A stretch of DNA of 64,000 nt. Source: Perkinsus marinus ATCC 50983 (lineage: Eukaryota > Perkinsozoa > Perkinsida > Perkinsidae). The stretch covers positions 7,557 to 71,556 of the forward strand of contig NW_003206626.1 of NCBI RefSeq assembly GCF_000006405.1. The letters run 5' to 3'. The translations under genes were made by a program, and so were the position numbers. How positions within the stretch are numbered: position 1 is the first letter of the stretch; every line of letters begins with the position of its first letter. The notes beneath the pieces were generated by a model. That model was not told where the DNA came from. It ran no database searches and worked only from the letters and a program-made list of their open reading frames with translations. Below, piece after piece: positions 32,001 to 41,836 of this stretch.

Positions 32001-33837
32001 TGGTCCAGACAGTCTGAGTTCTCCCATCGAGGCAACTTTATCACAACTTCTACTCCCCAGTGAGGTAGGAGTGTTGGGCCTAGTAGGACAGTTACCGTTG
32101 GTTGCTCTTCCAGGCATGTGCGAATATGTTGTTGCGGCATTTGAGTAGGAAGTCTCGGTCTTCGAGCGCTAGTAAGTTTCCTTGGGAGGGTGTCCCTCAG
32201 TATGCACTCGGGCATTGCTTCAGATGGTTCTTCCCTCTTGCCGGCTCTTTGTTTGGAGTTGTGCCTTACCTGTGGTCTCCATCGGAAAGACGAGGCGACT
32301 CGGTTGCACATGAAGGACACGCTGTTCGATCGGAATCTGGGCAGCAAAGCTGAGATGATGGCAGGGACATGTAGTGCGGGAGGAGGGACTAGTCGGTAGG
32401 AATTTCAGGTGGTTAGCGATCAATGCTAATGATTCTGATTTTACCTGGGGAAAGTGTGATACTTTGTCTTTGTTGGCACTGCTATGGCTATCTTCTTATT
32501 ATCTCTTTGATGGTTATATGTGTATTAATAGGCTGAGAGGATTCCGTTGCTTGGCTGCTCTGTCGACTTTGTTTGGTGTCAGGTTTTCAGTTCGCATGGC
32601 CAGAGGGTGTTATCGCTCTCATTGAGTCTTCCTATATTCAGTCCGAGGATGCTCGAGCCTTGGCCCGGACACTATTCGATGCCACAGGTAGTTTTTGGGG
32701 AGTTTCGTGTCATCGCCACTTCGACGTTGCACGATGCAGGATTAGCTCTAGAATGCAGGGATGGCTCAGCGACGTTCGTCACTCTTGCTGAAAAGTACTG
32801 TAGTCTTGCAAGCTCTATCTATCCAGGCCACTTCTTCGTGTGATATGGTTCCTTCCTTAGATGCTTCGGAGCTAGCACCGAGCTCATACGTGGAAATTTG
32901 TGAGGCCGTGAGCAAAGGTGTTGCTGGCGAGAAGAATAGTAGGAAGCCACTCTCGTTGTTGTTTTTTCCCATTGGCTCTCCAGGTGGCAAGCCCGACTCG
33001 TCCACTGGAAGGTTGTGGCTGCAAGCTCTTCGGAAGCTCCGGCAGAGGCCGGTTGGGTCATCTCGTGACCGAAAGGAGGCTCTGCAAGCGATGAACGAAA
33101 TAGTTGGTACGATCCTCGGGGGTATTTGAAGCAAGTGGGATGCTTCTCTTAGGCATGCTCAGTCGATGCTGTTCTGGGTCGGCTTCAGTGACGGCGGAGG
33201 TGCTGGATGCGCTGGCTGTGGACCCAGCTGTGGAAGAGGATTCTGGCACGATGGTGGAGATGGGCACTCTTAAGCCGATGGTAGGGGGTTCGAATCTCAT
33301 CGATTCCATCTGACCCGGTCTGGTATGTGATGAGACCTTTCTCATACTCTACGCGGTGTGCTGGAATCGATGATAGCTTCCAGCAACGAAGTCTATACAT
33401 GCTTGAGGTTATTATTGTTCAGATGAGGTCACTCCTGAAGACCAGTGGTGATAAGTGCTCGACGTCGCTGGATAACCTCAAACAGGATAAGCAGGAGCTT
33501 GAGCATATGCGTCAAGAGGTAGCCAGCGGTGCATGAAGGCTCTCTATCCTGAATCAGGATTCCTGATTCAGGTCGAAAGTCTGCGGACAACGGCTCGAGT
33601 GTTCAACGGTGGGGAGGGTAGCGGGTCTCCCAAGTGCGCGGAATGCGGGCAACGATTGGACATGCCAGCGGTAGGGATCGAACCCGGGTGACTTTGTTGA
33701 GTTCTTGTCATTGACAGATTCATTTCATGTGTATGCATTCCTTCCACCAGCTTTGCCTGTCGACCAGTGGCGAGTCGCCTCACAGTGCAGACGACGATGG
33801 CTATAAGTGTCCATTGTGTCAACCGGATGCTCTGTGA
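27684..33837 (+). CDS. VPS11: VPS11, RING-type core subunit of HOPS/CORVET tethering complexes
   Basis: This long, intron-rich gene encodes the Vps11 scaffold that tethers endosomes and lysosome-like organelles. The propeller opens R-I-P-F-F-E-R-R (27693). Later landmarks are L-A-V-G-T-S-L-G-N-V-Y-V-Y-R (28637), S-Y-Y-L-F-V-V-Y-D-D-G-A (28926), and M-L-Q-Q-K-G-M-Y-E-W-A-V-E-I-A (30007). The solenoid has Y-G-L-N-L-L-E-K-N-Q-V (30621), Y-M-L-M-K-C-L-C-R-L-G-D-Y-R-S-L-E (30957), and R-L-W-L-Q-A-L-R-K-L-R-Q-R-P (33013). A coiled coil (33470 on) precedes the RING-H2: C-A-E-C, then after an intron H-F-M-C-M-H-S-F-H-Q-L-C and C-P-L-C, stop at 33835. All zinc ligands are present. One exon carries a poly-Ser insert. 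Its introns hold three TIR repeats and three tRNA-like elements, the most in the window. Confidence 0.9.
29047..29093 (+). repeat. In-frame (AGT)n tract encoding poly-Ser within a VPS11 exon
   Basis: About 15 Ser codons, almost all AGT, sit between E-E-E-T-G and G-Y-E-V-Y-L. The reading frame is open through the tract. Treating it as an intron would break the downstream frame, so it is probably translated. Confidence 0.8.
29619..29788 (+). mobile_element. Intronic TIR repeat (copy d)
   Basis: It contains AAAATATGCACATGG near the start and CTCAGTTGAGGAAAGCGAAC near the end. It lies wholly inside the VPS11 intron 29583-29807, whose exons join in frame as F-I-A-F-Q-G-V-F-S-D. Confidence 0.8.
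30102..30620 (+). other. 519-nt VPS11 intron holding a TIR repeat and a hairpin
   Basis: The exons join T-K-Y-G with donor GTAGGGGG at 30102 and acceptor GCGGTAG at 30620. The intron is long for this genome. It contains a perfect hairpin (30233-30251, aggatgata arms with one-base loop) and TIR-repeat copy e. Confidence 0.75.
30371..30543 (+). mobile_element. Intronic TIR repeat, diverged (copy e)
   Basis: Recognisable by CGACTACATGTGTTGGCGAC, the middle ACCCGAGTTTGTATGTAAAC, and CTCGGCTGAGGGAGGCGAAC near the end. The 5' end (CTCTGGGGAGG) is degraded. Confidence 0.7.
31341..31500 (-). mobile_element. Intronic TIR repeat, antisense (copy f)
   Basis: The minus strand reads from CACAATGTGGGG...AAATATGCACATGTG through GAGCTCAACTAAGGAAAGCG to GAACATATACTC. 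It sits in a VPS11 intron that starts near 31313 and ends near 31520. Confidence 0.75.
31707..31885 (+). mobile_element. VPS11 intron containing a near full-length tRNA-like sequence
   Basis: The 179-nt intron joins L-L-E to R-H-S-V-L-E-D in frame. It contains an A-box-like GTCTAGTTGGTTATG and a B-box-like CGGGTTCGGCCCCTGG (31830 region). A T-rich stretch and the acceptor TTTCAG follow. The acceptor stem does not pair well, so this is a tRNA-derived relic and not a functional tRNA gene. Confidence 0.65.
33254..33383 (+). mobile_element. VPS11 intron with tRNA-like sequence near its donor
   Basis: The intron begins GTGGAGATGGGCACTCTTAA, like a tRNA-Lys(CUU) anticodon arm, and reaches a B-box-like GGGGGTTCGAATCTC. 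Exons join in phase (S-G-T-M to Q-R-S-L-Y). Confidence 0.6.
33548..33572. repeat. Perfect hairpin, 12-bp arms, 1-nt loop
   Basis: cctgaatcagga (33548-33559) and tcctgattcagg (33561-33572). It lies in a VPS11 intron just before the RING exons. Confidence 0.9.
33671..33717 (-). mobile_element. 47-nt VPS11 intron with antisense tRNA-like end, splitting the RING
   Basis: The intron begins GTAGGGATCGAACCCGGGTG and ends TTGACAG. The exons join D-M-P-A to I-H-F-M-C exactly in phase, restoring the RING-H2 finger. Confidence 0.8.
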
Positions 33838-34124
33838 GGAGGAAGCCGGAGCGAAGTTTCCGGCAGACTCTCCAATTTTAGATACAAGGATAGCATGAGG
33901 AAAGAACGGGAAGATTCCATACAGGATGCAGAGAGCCTTTCGACCTTGTCCGTCTGGGATGGATGACTGAGCATGCGTGCAGAGGTGTAATTACTTCTTG
34001 TCAGATACAAAGCTATCGGCGCGTCTTCTAATGATTTTTCGATTATCGCTGACTACTTGGGTCGAAGCCTCTTCCATTCTACTACCACATCATAACGATT
34101 GTGCAAAGCTGTGAGAGTTTCTCA

Positions 34125-34404
34125 ATGGGTCCCTCTGTGTACGAGTTGGTCATCATCGGTCCGGGGTAGACCCTCGGTTGGGAGTTTTCCCCTCAGCTAT
34201 GCCCAATCAATCTGCGTACATCCCCAGGAAAGTCTGGCCAAAGTGAAGGGAGTTCCAACCGACGATGGACCGATGCCGTTCATGCAGATCCAGTACACGG
34301 AACAGTTCACGGTGATCATCGTCGACAGCCGGGGTATCAAGGTTGATGCTCGCAAGATACAGAATAGGTGTAGTTGTGCAGATTGCACAACTATGGAATC
34401 TTAG
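34125..34404 (+). CDS. DUF971-like small protein with a premature in-frame TAG
   Basis: Exon 1 (34125-34165) and exon 2 (from 34197, after a 31-nt intron) join in phase. The product contains Y-T-E-Q-F-T-V-I-I-V-D-S-R-G-I and the Cys cluster C-S-C-A-D-C. This resembles the DUF971 / gamma-butyrobetaine-hydroxylase N-terminal-like fold. A TAG at 34402 ends the frame. The same frame continues open for 33 codons (L-V-D-A-I-E-H-I-Q-G-N-V-A-P-L) to a TGA at 34504, and that continuation also resembles the expected C-terminal half of the domain. It may be a pseudogene, a base error, a missed splice or stop readthrough. Role unknown. Confidence 0.5.
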
Positions 34405-34504
34405 CTTAGCTCGAAGCTAGTTGATGCAATCGAACACATCCAAGGAAACGTGGCTCCTCTCAACTTGGTCACTTACAAAAGCTACGATGGCCAGTTCTTG
34501 GGCT

Positions 34505-34535
34505 GACTACTACTACTACTACTATTACTACTACT
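34505..34535. repeat. Imperfect (CTA)n tract
   Basis: A run of CTA/TTA triplets directly follows the TGA of the DUF971-like frame. It is the complement of the AGT/GTA tracts seen elsewhere in the window. Confidence 0.8.
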
Positions 34536-34759
34536 CAGAACTATATCGGGGCTGATGAAACTATGTCGAAATGAATGTATTGAGTAGTCTCTAAATATGA
34601 TGGAAGGAGATATGCCTTAATAATATAAGGAATTCATGCTATAACATACCGGACATATTGTTCTGGTGTTGATAACTTCGATGCGAACTGTTGAAATACT
34701 AACATATGCCAAGTACGGGAAAAAATGAAGATTGTTATGGGATGAGCTGAACCTACAGC

Positions 34760-36442
34760 CTAACGAGCCGGGCAATGTGAGGAAGTTCCATCCTCGCAAT
34801 CATTCAGATCGATAGTGAAGTTAGTTATACGTCTGAAGTCGAACATATCGATACCATTGTATTTACACTTCACCGCCTGAAGCCGCTCGTAAGTCCCATT
34901 ATGTGGGAAGTAACGAGGGATCCATTCATCACGAGTCATAGTGGACTCGATGTAATTCTGATACTTGGTGTCGGTTGAGAAGGGCCTCACAGTGTCCGAC
35001 ATATTAGCCATCCACGGCTCGACCACCTTGGAGGGGTCTTCACCAGGAAGGAGGAACATACCATGTTCAATAGAGAACCCCTTCTGACGGTGGTCAAAGG
35101 AGGTACACTTTCCTCCGGAACTATCGAGACAGTCCGTCGGCTCCTCGAGCATCTGGTGGGTGTAAGGCAGGACATACTGGTAACAACCTTTCGAAGCACA
35201 TGTTTTCCCCAAGACATGACTCACCATGGCCTCGAGGTTATCATGAGTCAATATGCTGGGATAGTAGTACTGGATCTGAATCCACTGTAAAACTACTTTC
35301 TTCTCGATAGCGCGACATTTAGTCATCGCCTCCTCGATCTCAGGCATTGATGCACCGGGAATTCCTTTAGTAGGGAAGACCGAAAAACAATTCATGCTCG
35401 TCCACATGGCCTCGACGAAAGTCATCTCCTTCTGATCGGGGAGGATCCCGCTCGAGTTGGTGATGCCCGTGTAGTTCCTGAATACATTTGTCACATCAAG
35501 GCAGGACGAACAGTTCCTTGAATCACATTGGCAGATGGAAAAATAGTATGAGAGGGCTTGGAAAGCGGAATATCCAAGTATCAGTGCGGCATTGAACTCC
35601 TTGGGAGTGGTAGAAGCCTGTATGAAGTCCATATAAGACTTCATATGCCCAACGTAGTTTTCGACTTCGAAGATATTTGTAGCTCCCGAAGAATAGAGGA
35701 CACTACCAGTAATGAATGCCTTGTAATAGAAGTTCACCACCACACCATAGTTGCCGCCCATCCCGCCACGGATAGCAAACAAGAGGTCAGCATGCTCATT
35801 GGTCAACGTAGCCTTCACGAGTTGGAATGCGTTAGCCGTCTTGTCGTAAATAACGATGTCAGCAGCGACGAGCCGGTCAGCTCCTATGCCATACTTGGGA
35901 CCGAGCAAGCCGTGGCCACCTCCAGAGAAGTAACCCCCTATCCCGGTGCTCGGGGAGAATCCTCCGGCGAATCCCAGAGGCGGCTGATGGAGAGCCATTT
36001 TTGTGTATGCCTCAATCAGGTCGAGACCTCCTCCCATTTGAACTATATAATCCCCATCGACAGCTTGGACGTTAAGATCTTTGAAACGCTGCAAGCTTAG
36101 AATGATACCCTTGTTAACGTTGCTCTGGCCGATGTAGGAATGGCCTTCTCCACTACGGAGAGCGGCAGGCACCTTATACTTGTGGCAAATAGTTAGAGCA
36201 GTCGCAACCTGGTCGGAGTTATCAGGAGATACCATGGCAGCAGGAGTGATGCCGTGTGATGCTCCGAATAGAGAGAAAAATGGGTCGGGGATGTGATCCG
36301 TGATAGTGGCGTTCGGAGGGAGTTTCTCCTTCAGCTCGTTGATAGCATCCTTGACCGGGTCCGAAGTTTGACTCAGTTCGCCAGATACCACAGTGAGGAC
36401 AGCGAGAGATAAACCAAGACGCTGTAGAATAGGATGAACCAT
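34760..36442 (-). CDS. Secreted berberine-bridge-enzyme-like FAD-linked oxidase
   Basis: This is one uninterrupted exon of 560 codons from the ATG at 36442, chosen because it starts a signal peptide (L-S-L-A-V-L-T-V-V-S-G). The frame is open to another ATG at 36601. The product is an FAD_binding_4 plus BBE-domain oxidase. It shows the FAD-loop L-R-S-G-E-G-H-S-Y, where the His would carry the flavin, then G-G-G-L-D-L-I-E-A-Y, F-S-G-G-G-H-G-L-L-G-P-K-Y-G, and R-G-G-M-G-G-N-Y-G-V-V. The C-terminal half is Cys-rich with likely N-glycosylation sites (N-C-S, N-Y-T, N-S-S, N-G-T). The usual BBE motif near the C-terminus (Y-x-N-Y) is weak (Y-Q-N-Y). Substrate unknown. An intronless 1.7-kb gene among heavily split neighbours suggests a recent gain or a retrocopy. 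Confidence 0.85.
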   Translation of the reverse strand: MVHPILQRLGLSLAVLTVVSGELSQTSDPVKDAINELKEKLPPNATITDHIPDPFFSLFGASHGITPAAMVSPDNSDQVATALTICHKYKVPAALRSGEGHSYIGQSNVNKGIILSLQRFKDLNVQAVDGDYIVQMGGGLDLIEAYTKMALHQPPLGFAGGFSPSTGIGGYFSGGGHGLLGPKYGIGADRLVAADIVIYDKTANAFQLVKATLTNEHADLLFAIRGGMGGNYGVVVNFYYKAFITGSVLYSSGATNIFEVENYVGHMKSYMDFIQASTTPKEFNAALILGYSAFQALSYYFSICQCDSRNCSSCLDVTNVFRNYTGITNSSGILPDQKEMTFVEAMWTSMNCFSVFPTKGIPGASMPEIEEAMTKCRAIEKKVVLQWIQIQYYYPSILTHDNLEAMVSHVLGKTCASKGCYQYVLPYTHQMLEEPTDCLDSSGGKCTSFDHRQKGFSIEHGMFLLPGEDPSKVVEPWMANMSDTVRPFSTDTKYQNYIESTMTRDEWIPRYFPHNGTYERLQAVKCKYNGIDMFDFRRITNFTIDLNDCEDGTSSHCPAR

Positions 36443-36601
36443 TGGAAGGGCGTAACGATTGGGAGAAGTCCGTAAACTGGCGTGACACGGTGGCATTGGG
36501 AAGGTAGCGTCACAGCCCGTGACCCACGGTAGCATCACGGCGCAAGCTCCATCCAACGAGTTCACGAGATACACACACTTTAGAGGCGACGAGATAGACA
36601 T

Positions 36602-38336
36602 GCATTAAGCCTATCTGTATGACAGTTCAAATTTGTCCGCCGATAATTTCGTAATAATAGCTGTCGCCCTACATCAATATTGATGCACCACTCTCACGTG
36701 GAGACTGCACGCAGGCGCATAGTTCGCCTTCCGCACACTGCGCACGCGAAAAGATACCGCCAGTTGATCAGAGGCCCATTTCACAAGCCTCGGTTATGCA
36801 CGAAAATCGTAAGGCGCTAGGCGATTTTTGCACCTAGCGGTTAGGCTGTGTTAGAGATGTTAGAAAAAAATGTAGGGGGAGCTTGTTATGATGTCGGGAC
36901 ACGAACAAAAATGTTCGCGGCAATGTATATGCGTACATATATGGTCTGTTAGAGAAGAAGGCGACCCATTACATTAGCAACTCCCATTACGCGACCCATT
37001 TCAAGTTGTGCAGCACGCTAGAGTGAGTCTCAAGTTAGAGTTTCCACTATTATAGTGAGAAGTTCAGTCGACCTGGGCTGTGAGCTAGTAAGGAAATACC
37101 AGGAACAAGACCGACAAATACAGCGTGACAAGACTGCCAGCCTGTATACAAACGGATAGAAAAAAGGAGGAACGGGCTAGTAGAGGAAATTCAGAAGAAA
37201 TAATAGGGAGGACAAGTGGAACAGAAACATAAAAGACGGTCTCACTGGAGCAGAAAAAAGTAGATTCTTTTCGCTCAAGAAGAACTCGCGAGCATGCCGT
37301 GCCAGTACGTCAGCTGAGTACGTAAGTTGGTGTGCCTGCTAAATACGGAACTGGCTCGAGATAGAACGATCGACCTCGTTACTATAGAGGGTTGCAGAGA
37401 CGTTTATCATTAATCAGAGTTCACATAGAGTTATATCACCACTGATTCCCAACGGGGCCCTAAGAGCTCTCCCAGAGGGGTAAGCGTTGGTGGAAGTGAA
37501 TTCATTATCATCACTATCATCTTGTCATTGTATTTATCAGTACTGAGATTGGGATTCAATTACTGAGGCGTTTAACACTATCTACCCATCGCTGACGATA
37601 ACCAAGACCATCGATACATGATATATCATATCACAATGAACTGGTAGGATGTGCTGATGATTAAATTAGTCATCCTGATGTATTGGTCCGACTAATACAG
37701 CACCAGTGACACTGAGCTGAGGAAACCCAGTAGAAATTGATTAATACAAAGAAAATGGAATCTGGTCTCAGTCCTGGCTAGCTAGTTCACAGCTCGGCAC
37801 GGCTACTGGCGGTAGCATGTATGTGTCCGGCTCAGATATGATCTAATTCATCATAGACAAGTTTGACACATAGCAGCATCCTGTGCTCGTTGAAACACCC
37901 TTCACTGCGCCCGCCCCTGTAATCGAAATCCTCCCGAGGCCGCCTCAGCAGAGTATACCGATGCGTTGCCTCTTTTAGCGTAAACACCTCCTAAGAGGCC
38001 GTAAATCCTTCAACAAGGCCCTGGAGCAGTGCATGTTTCATCTACTATGGAGAAGTATGGGTGACGTGAGTCGTAGTTTACGCCGTAAACTTCAGCTGAG
38101 ACTCACCGTAGAGTCTACGGTGAGTCTCAGCTGAAGTAATCAGTGCATCATCTGAGGCGCTGTAATCAATGGCCTGTCTCTTCTATGGAACGCGTGAAAA
38201 ATGGAGCTTCACAGTATAGTAGTTGTTGCGCTAAGATGGACAACCTGACGTGATTCGTATCTTCTCGGGTTGGACCTAGGATTCTTTTATCACAGTTTAT
38301 TTGCTGCGGCTGAACTCCTCCGTATTTTCCATCATC
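36602..38336. other. Intergenic region, no gene seen, with palindromes
   Basis: No frame longer than about 60 codons and no domain is seen. It is AT-richer than the genes, with purine-rich stretches near 37100-37260. Its notable features are the palindromes at 38075-38137. It should include the promoters of the divergent FAD oxidase and CCT8 genes. Confidence 0.6.
38075..38137. repeat. Two overlapping perfect palindromes, the larger 49 nt
   Basis: agtttacg/cgtaaact (38075-38091, one-base centre) overlaps a larger palindrome. In that, 24 bases (38089-38112) pair exactly with 38114-38137 around one G. The arm starts acttcagctgagactcaccg. Confidence 0.95.
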
Positions 38337-40996
38337 ATGTTCAAAGGCCCCGTGGGAATCCAATCACTTTTAAAGGACGGCACTCAGAGCTACGCTGGTG
38401 TCGATGAGGCCCTTTTGAAGAACATGGAGGCCAGCAAATACGTCTCCGAGATAACCAGGGTAACACGACACGGAAACGACGCTTTCATATGTCACCCTTG
38501 ATTCTCTTAGACATCACTCGGGCCTTGCGGTACCAACAAACTGATTGTCAACCATATCAATAAACACTTTGTAACCAGCGATACTGCTACCATGCTCAAG
38601 GAGCTCGACGTGCGTTGTTCACACTTCATTGCTCCTAACGAGGCGTGTTTTCATAGATATACCATCCAGCAGCCAAATTAGTAGTGATGGCCGTTCAGGC
38701 TCAGGAGCAGGAGTGCGGCGATGGTGAGTACCGGTCTGGGGGGCATTCAGTGTTATGACCGTTTTAGCCACTAATTTGGTATCGATTTTGATTGGTGAGC
38801 TTCTCGAGAACGCTGAGCAGCTGTTGAAGCAGGGCATTCATGCTTCGGATATAATCCGTGGTTACGAGATGGCTGGTAATGATAGTAGTAGACCGACTTA
38901 CTATCATCAATTGACGAGTCATGCTGCTTAGGTGATCGTGTGGTGAAGTACTTGAACGATAACGACGATTTGGTCGCGTATACCCTAGGGGATGTCAGAA
39001 GCGTAGATCAGGTAGGGACGTATAGGATGCGAGTTGCAACTACTAGTGTGGGAGAATATGCTTATAGTCAACTACTTCTGGGAAAATTTGGAAATCTTTG
39101 GTGTTTGTGCCCTTCCAGCCGAATTCGGTTGTAAATTCTCATAATATGGCAAGGAAACTCCCGAGCTCAGCTGAGGAGAGCAAAAATGTATTCCAACATT
39201 GTCAACTACGGACTGAGCTGCATATAATAGCTTGATCAGATCGAGTTGTATAATATTTCAACTTTCAGATCAGTACTGCTATCAAGTCTGTCCTGGGCGC
39301 AAAACAGTACGGGCTTGAGGACACTCTGGTGAGGATGGGGCACCCGTTGTTTGTATACGATTTCTCACTTACTGAAATTCAGACTCGTCTTGTCGCTTCT
39401 GCGTGTTGCTCGGTGATGCCTGAGGACCCTAAGAAATTCGACATCGACAACATTAGGGTGGCCAAGTTGCCCGGTTGCGGCAACATGTGAGTCGTTTTCT
39501 GTCCAACTTCCCCTTTTCTCATTGGTTTACTGGCAGTCATAATTCTTACGTTGTGGACGGTATGGTCACTACCAGAGACACGATGGGCATCGAAAAGCAC
39601 AAGAAGAACTGCAAGGTGATTCCACTGGTCCTTCTGATCGGCGCTGGAGGAGCCTGAGAATGTTCAGGTTGCCGTCTACGGCTGCGGCCTCGAGATGACC
39701 GGCACTGAGACGCAAGGGACGGTACTGCTAGAGTCGGGCAAACAGCTGATGGATTTTGCTAAGGGGGAGGAGAAAAAGATGGAGGAATTTGTAATGGAAG
39801 CTCATTCTGAGCTCATAAGCGAGTGATGCTATATCTGTGTAGGTTCTTAGTTTGGTTGACGCTGGTGTTGAGGCCGTCATCGTGGGAGGCTCTATTCAGG
39901 ATATTGCTCTCCATTTCCTAAACAAACATCATATCCTAGCCATCAAATGTAGGCTCAGCTCGAGGGAATCACCATCACCATTTCATTATTATTATCATCG
40001 GCAGGCACGTCTAAATTCGAGATGCGTCGTCTTTGCCGGACTCTTGGAGCTACGGGTATCGTTCGGCTCGGTGCCCCCCTGCCTGATGAGCTAGGTTATG
40101 CTGAGAGCATTGATGTTGAGGAGATCTCGAGTGCCAAGGTATGCTTGCGAGATCTCTTCCCCTTTGCTTATCCTGTTGTCAGGTGACTGTCGTCCGAGCT
40201 GCAGACTCGAAGGTCTCTACTATTGTCCTAAGGGGGGCTACTGGCAACTTCCTCGACGAGGTATTATCAATAGTCCATACACGATGAGATGCTGTAGTGC
40301 TCAGGTTGAACGCGCTATTGATGATGCTGTCAATGTGGTTCGATGCTGTGCTGTGAAGGGTCAGAGGGAGTAAGTGGAGGTGCCAGGATCTGAACTTGTG
40401 CGGATTGTAGTTGTACAGGTTCGTCGTTGGTGGCGGCGGATGTGAGATCTCTCTCAGCCTTGACGTTGCTGAGTTCGGTCAGGAATGTTCCGGTATAAGC
40501 CGCTTCCCAAGGTGTTTTATCACAGTGCTCGTTTTCATCAGGCCTCGAGCAATACGCCGTTCTGAAATTTGCAGAATCATTTGAAGTTGTTGCGAACATC
40601 ATAGCTGAGAATGCGGGTCTCAATGCTATGGATGCCGTCACGAAGTGAGCTTTCCCTAAGTCACCACTGGCATTCCTCGCTCAGGTTAAAGGCCGCTCAT
40701 GCTTCTGGTAAGAACAGAATGTGTGTTGATGTTGATGCACCCAACCGACGAGCCTCCCCTATTTGTGACGCTGGTAGTAACTCTTTTATGAGTATGTTGT
40801 TGATGAAGACTTCTCAGTGTCCAAGTCCATACTGGATAATCGCGGCATCAAGTCCTGGGCTATACGATTGGCTATTGACGCCGTGCTGACTATCCTCAGA
40901 ATTCAGCACATCATCGTGGCCAAGCAGGCCGGTGGCCCTCAGACCAAGGTGATACCATTGTCGCGCAAACGGTTGCATGCATTATTCGATGTTTGA
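38337..40996 (+). CDS. CCT8: Chaperonin-containing TCP-1 subunit theta
   Basis: This multi-exon gene encodes the theta subunit of the cytosolic TRiC/CCT folding ring. It starts M-F-K-G-P-V-G-I-Q-S-L-L-K-D-G (38337). G-P-C-G-T-N-K-L-I-V-N-H-I (38519), H-P-A-A-K-L-V-V-M-A (38668), N-A-E-Q-L-L-K-Q-G-I-H-A-S (38810), F-D-I-D-N-I-R-V-A-K-L (39439) and G-T-E-T-Q-G-T-V-L-L-E-S-G-K (39700) follow. Then come I-V-G-G-S-I-Q-D-I-A-L-H-F (39880), V-E-R-A-I-D-D-A-V-N-V (40306), L-E-Q-Y-A-V-L-K-F-A-E-S-F (40544), and the end H-I-I-V-A-K-Q-A-G-G-P-Q-T-K. Simple GT-AG splicing gives G-D-A-T-N instead of the usual G-D-G-T at the ATPase motif (38719-38770). The stop at 40994 assumes readthrough of the last donor-like GTGATA. 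TIR-repeat copy g lies in the third or fourth intron. Confidence 0.92.
39045..39202 (+). mobile_element. Intronic TIR repeat (copy g)
   Basis: It starts AGTGTGGGAGAATATGCTTA and has CCGAGCTCAGCTGAGGAGAG near the end, then TTCCAACATTG. It is inside the CCT8 intron between V-R-S-V-D-Q and I-S-T-A-I-K-S-V. Confidence 0.8.
40370..40418 (-). mobile_element. 49-nt CCT8 intron with weak antisense tRNA-like end
   Basis: After the donor it reads GGAGGTGCCAGGATCTGAAC, the complement of a T-arm with a diverged B-box (AGTTCAGATCC). Exons join Q-R-E to F-V-V-G-G-G-G in phase. Confidence 0.5.
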
Positions 40997-41319
40997 CTTA
41001 GGGAACTCCATATGTCGATGAAGATTGAGATGAAAACGTAAGCCGCCACCGCCCGAGCACAAGCACTGATATACCGTGTCTCTGAAGTAGCTGTTGAGCT
41101 TGTGTTGCATTAGCATGAGCAGTTAATGGGACGCACTGAGTTCATGCTGGAATGATGAAGGAAACTTTGCTCCATTGTGGATGAAAGTCGCTGGAACTTT
41201 CCTCAGGATTACGATTCCTACTTCAGGGTTTTCATCCATTTTTTTCGAAAGTTTTCCTCAGCTTTCGAACCCTCCAACCTGAAACCCGAATTGCAACTCG
41301 CTTCAAGTGACAACATTGT

Positions 41320-41733
41320 ATGTCTATCGTTTCCTCCTCCACTCGTCGCCTTGTAGCGGCTGGGCTGCTCCGTCGCAGCTTCGTCAACTGTATGAGAGTC
41401 GCCAATGACATCGAGTTTACTAAGAACAGATATTCAAGGAGGGTACAGGGTGCCTTTCTTCAGGATATTTCCTCTTGGTTGATCTTAGTGTAATCTGGCG
41501 ATCGAGGACCGCGTGAAGTTGTTGAATTGGAATGCGTTCTGCATTGCTGCAACCTCCCTACCAATTGCTTACGTGTAAGCTTCTATCAGCCACGTTTCTC
41601 GGGACAGCCCGCGTGCTACAGGTACTATTCGTGGTATGAGTCGTCCGAGGACACCGATATGATCTATAGGACGATGGACCCTATGAGAGAGGCCAAGGCA
41701 GAGTATTACCTACCGTTCCTAAGAGGGCATTAG
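41320..41733 (+). CDS. Small protein with a mitochondrial-type leader, unknown function
   Basis: The ATG at 41320 opens S-I-V-S-S-S-T-R-R-L-V-A-A-G-L-L-R-R-S, a typical Arg/Ser-rich mitochondrial presequence. After an intron ending near 41490, a short hydrophobic segment follows (F-C-I-A-A-T-S-L-P-I-A-Y). The tail is Tyr-rich and acidic (Y-R-Y-Y-S-W-Y-E-S-S-E-D, then Y-Y-L-P-F-L-R-G-H), with stop at 41731. The size and single membrane span resemble lineage-specific subunits of alveolate respiratory complexes or ATP synthase, but no family can be named. Confidence 0.55.
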
Positions 41734-41836
41734 TGCGACCATCACCATGACTACTTGATAGTTTTCCTGTTTTTCTATCAGAAGTGTTACGTTCGATAAC
41801 TGTGAGAAAGTTGTGGAGCTACGATCTAGCTTGGCG

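Noticed and set aside
35558-36100. 180-codon plus-strand frame opposite the FAD oxidase
   Set aside because: It is a shadow of the well-supported minus-strand enzyme.
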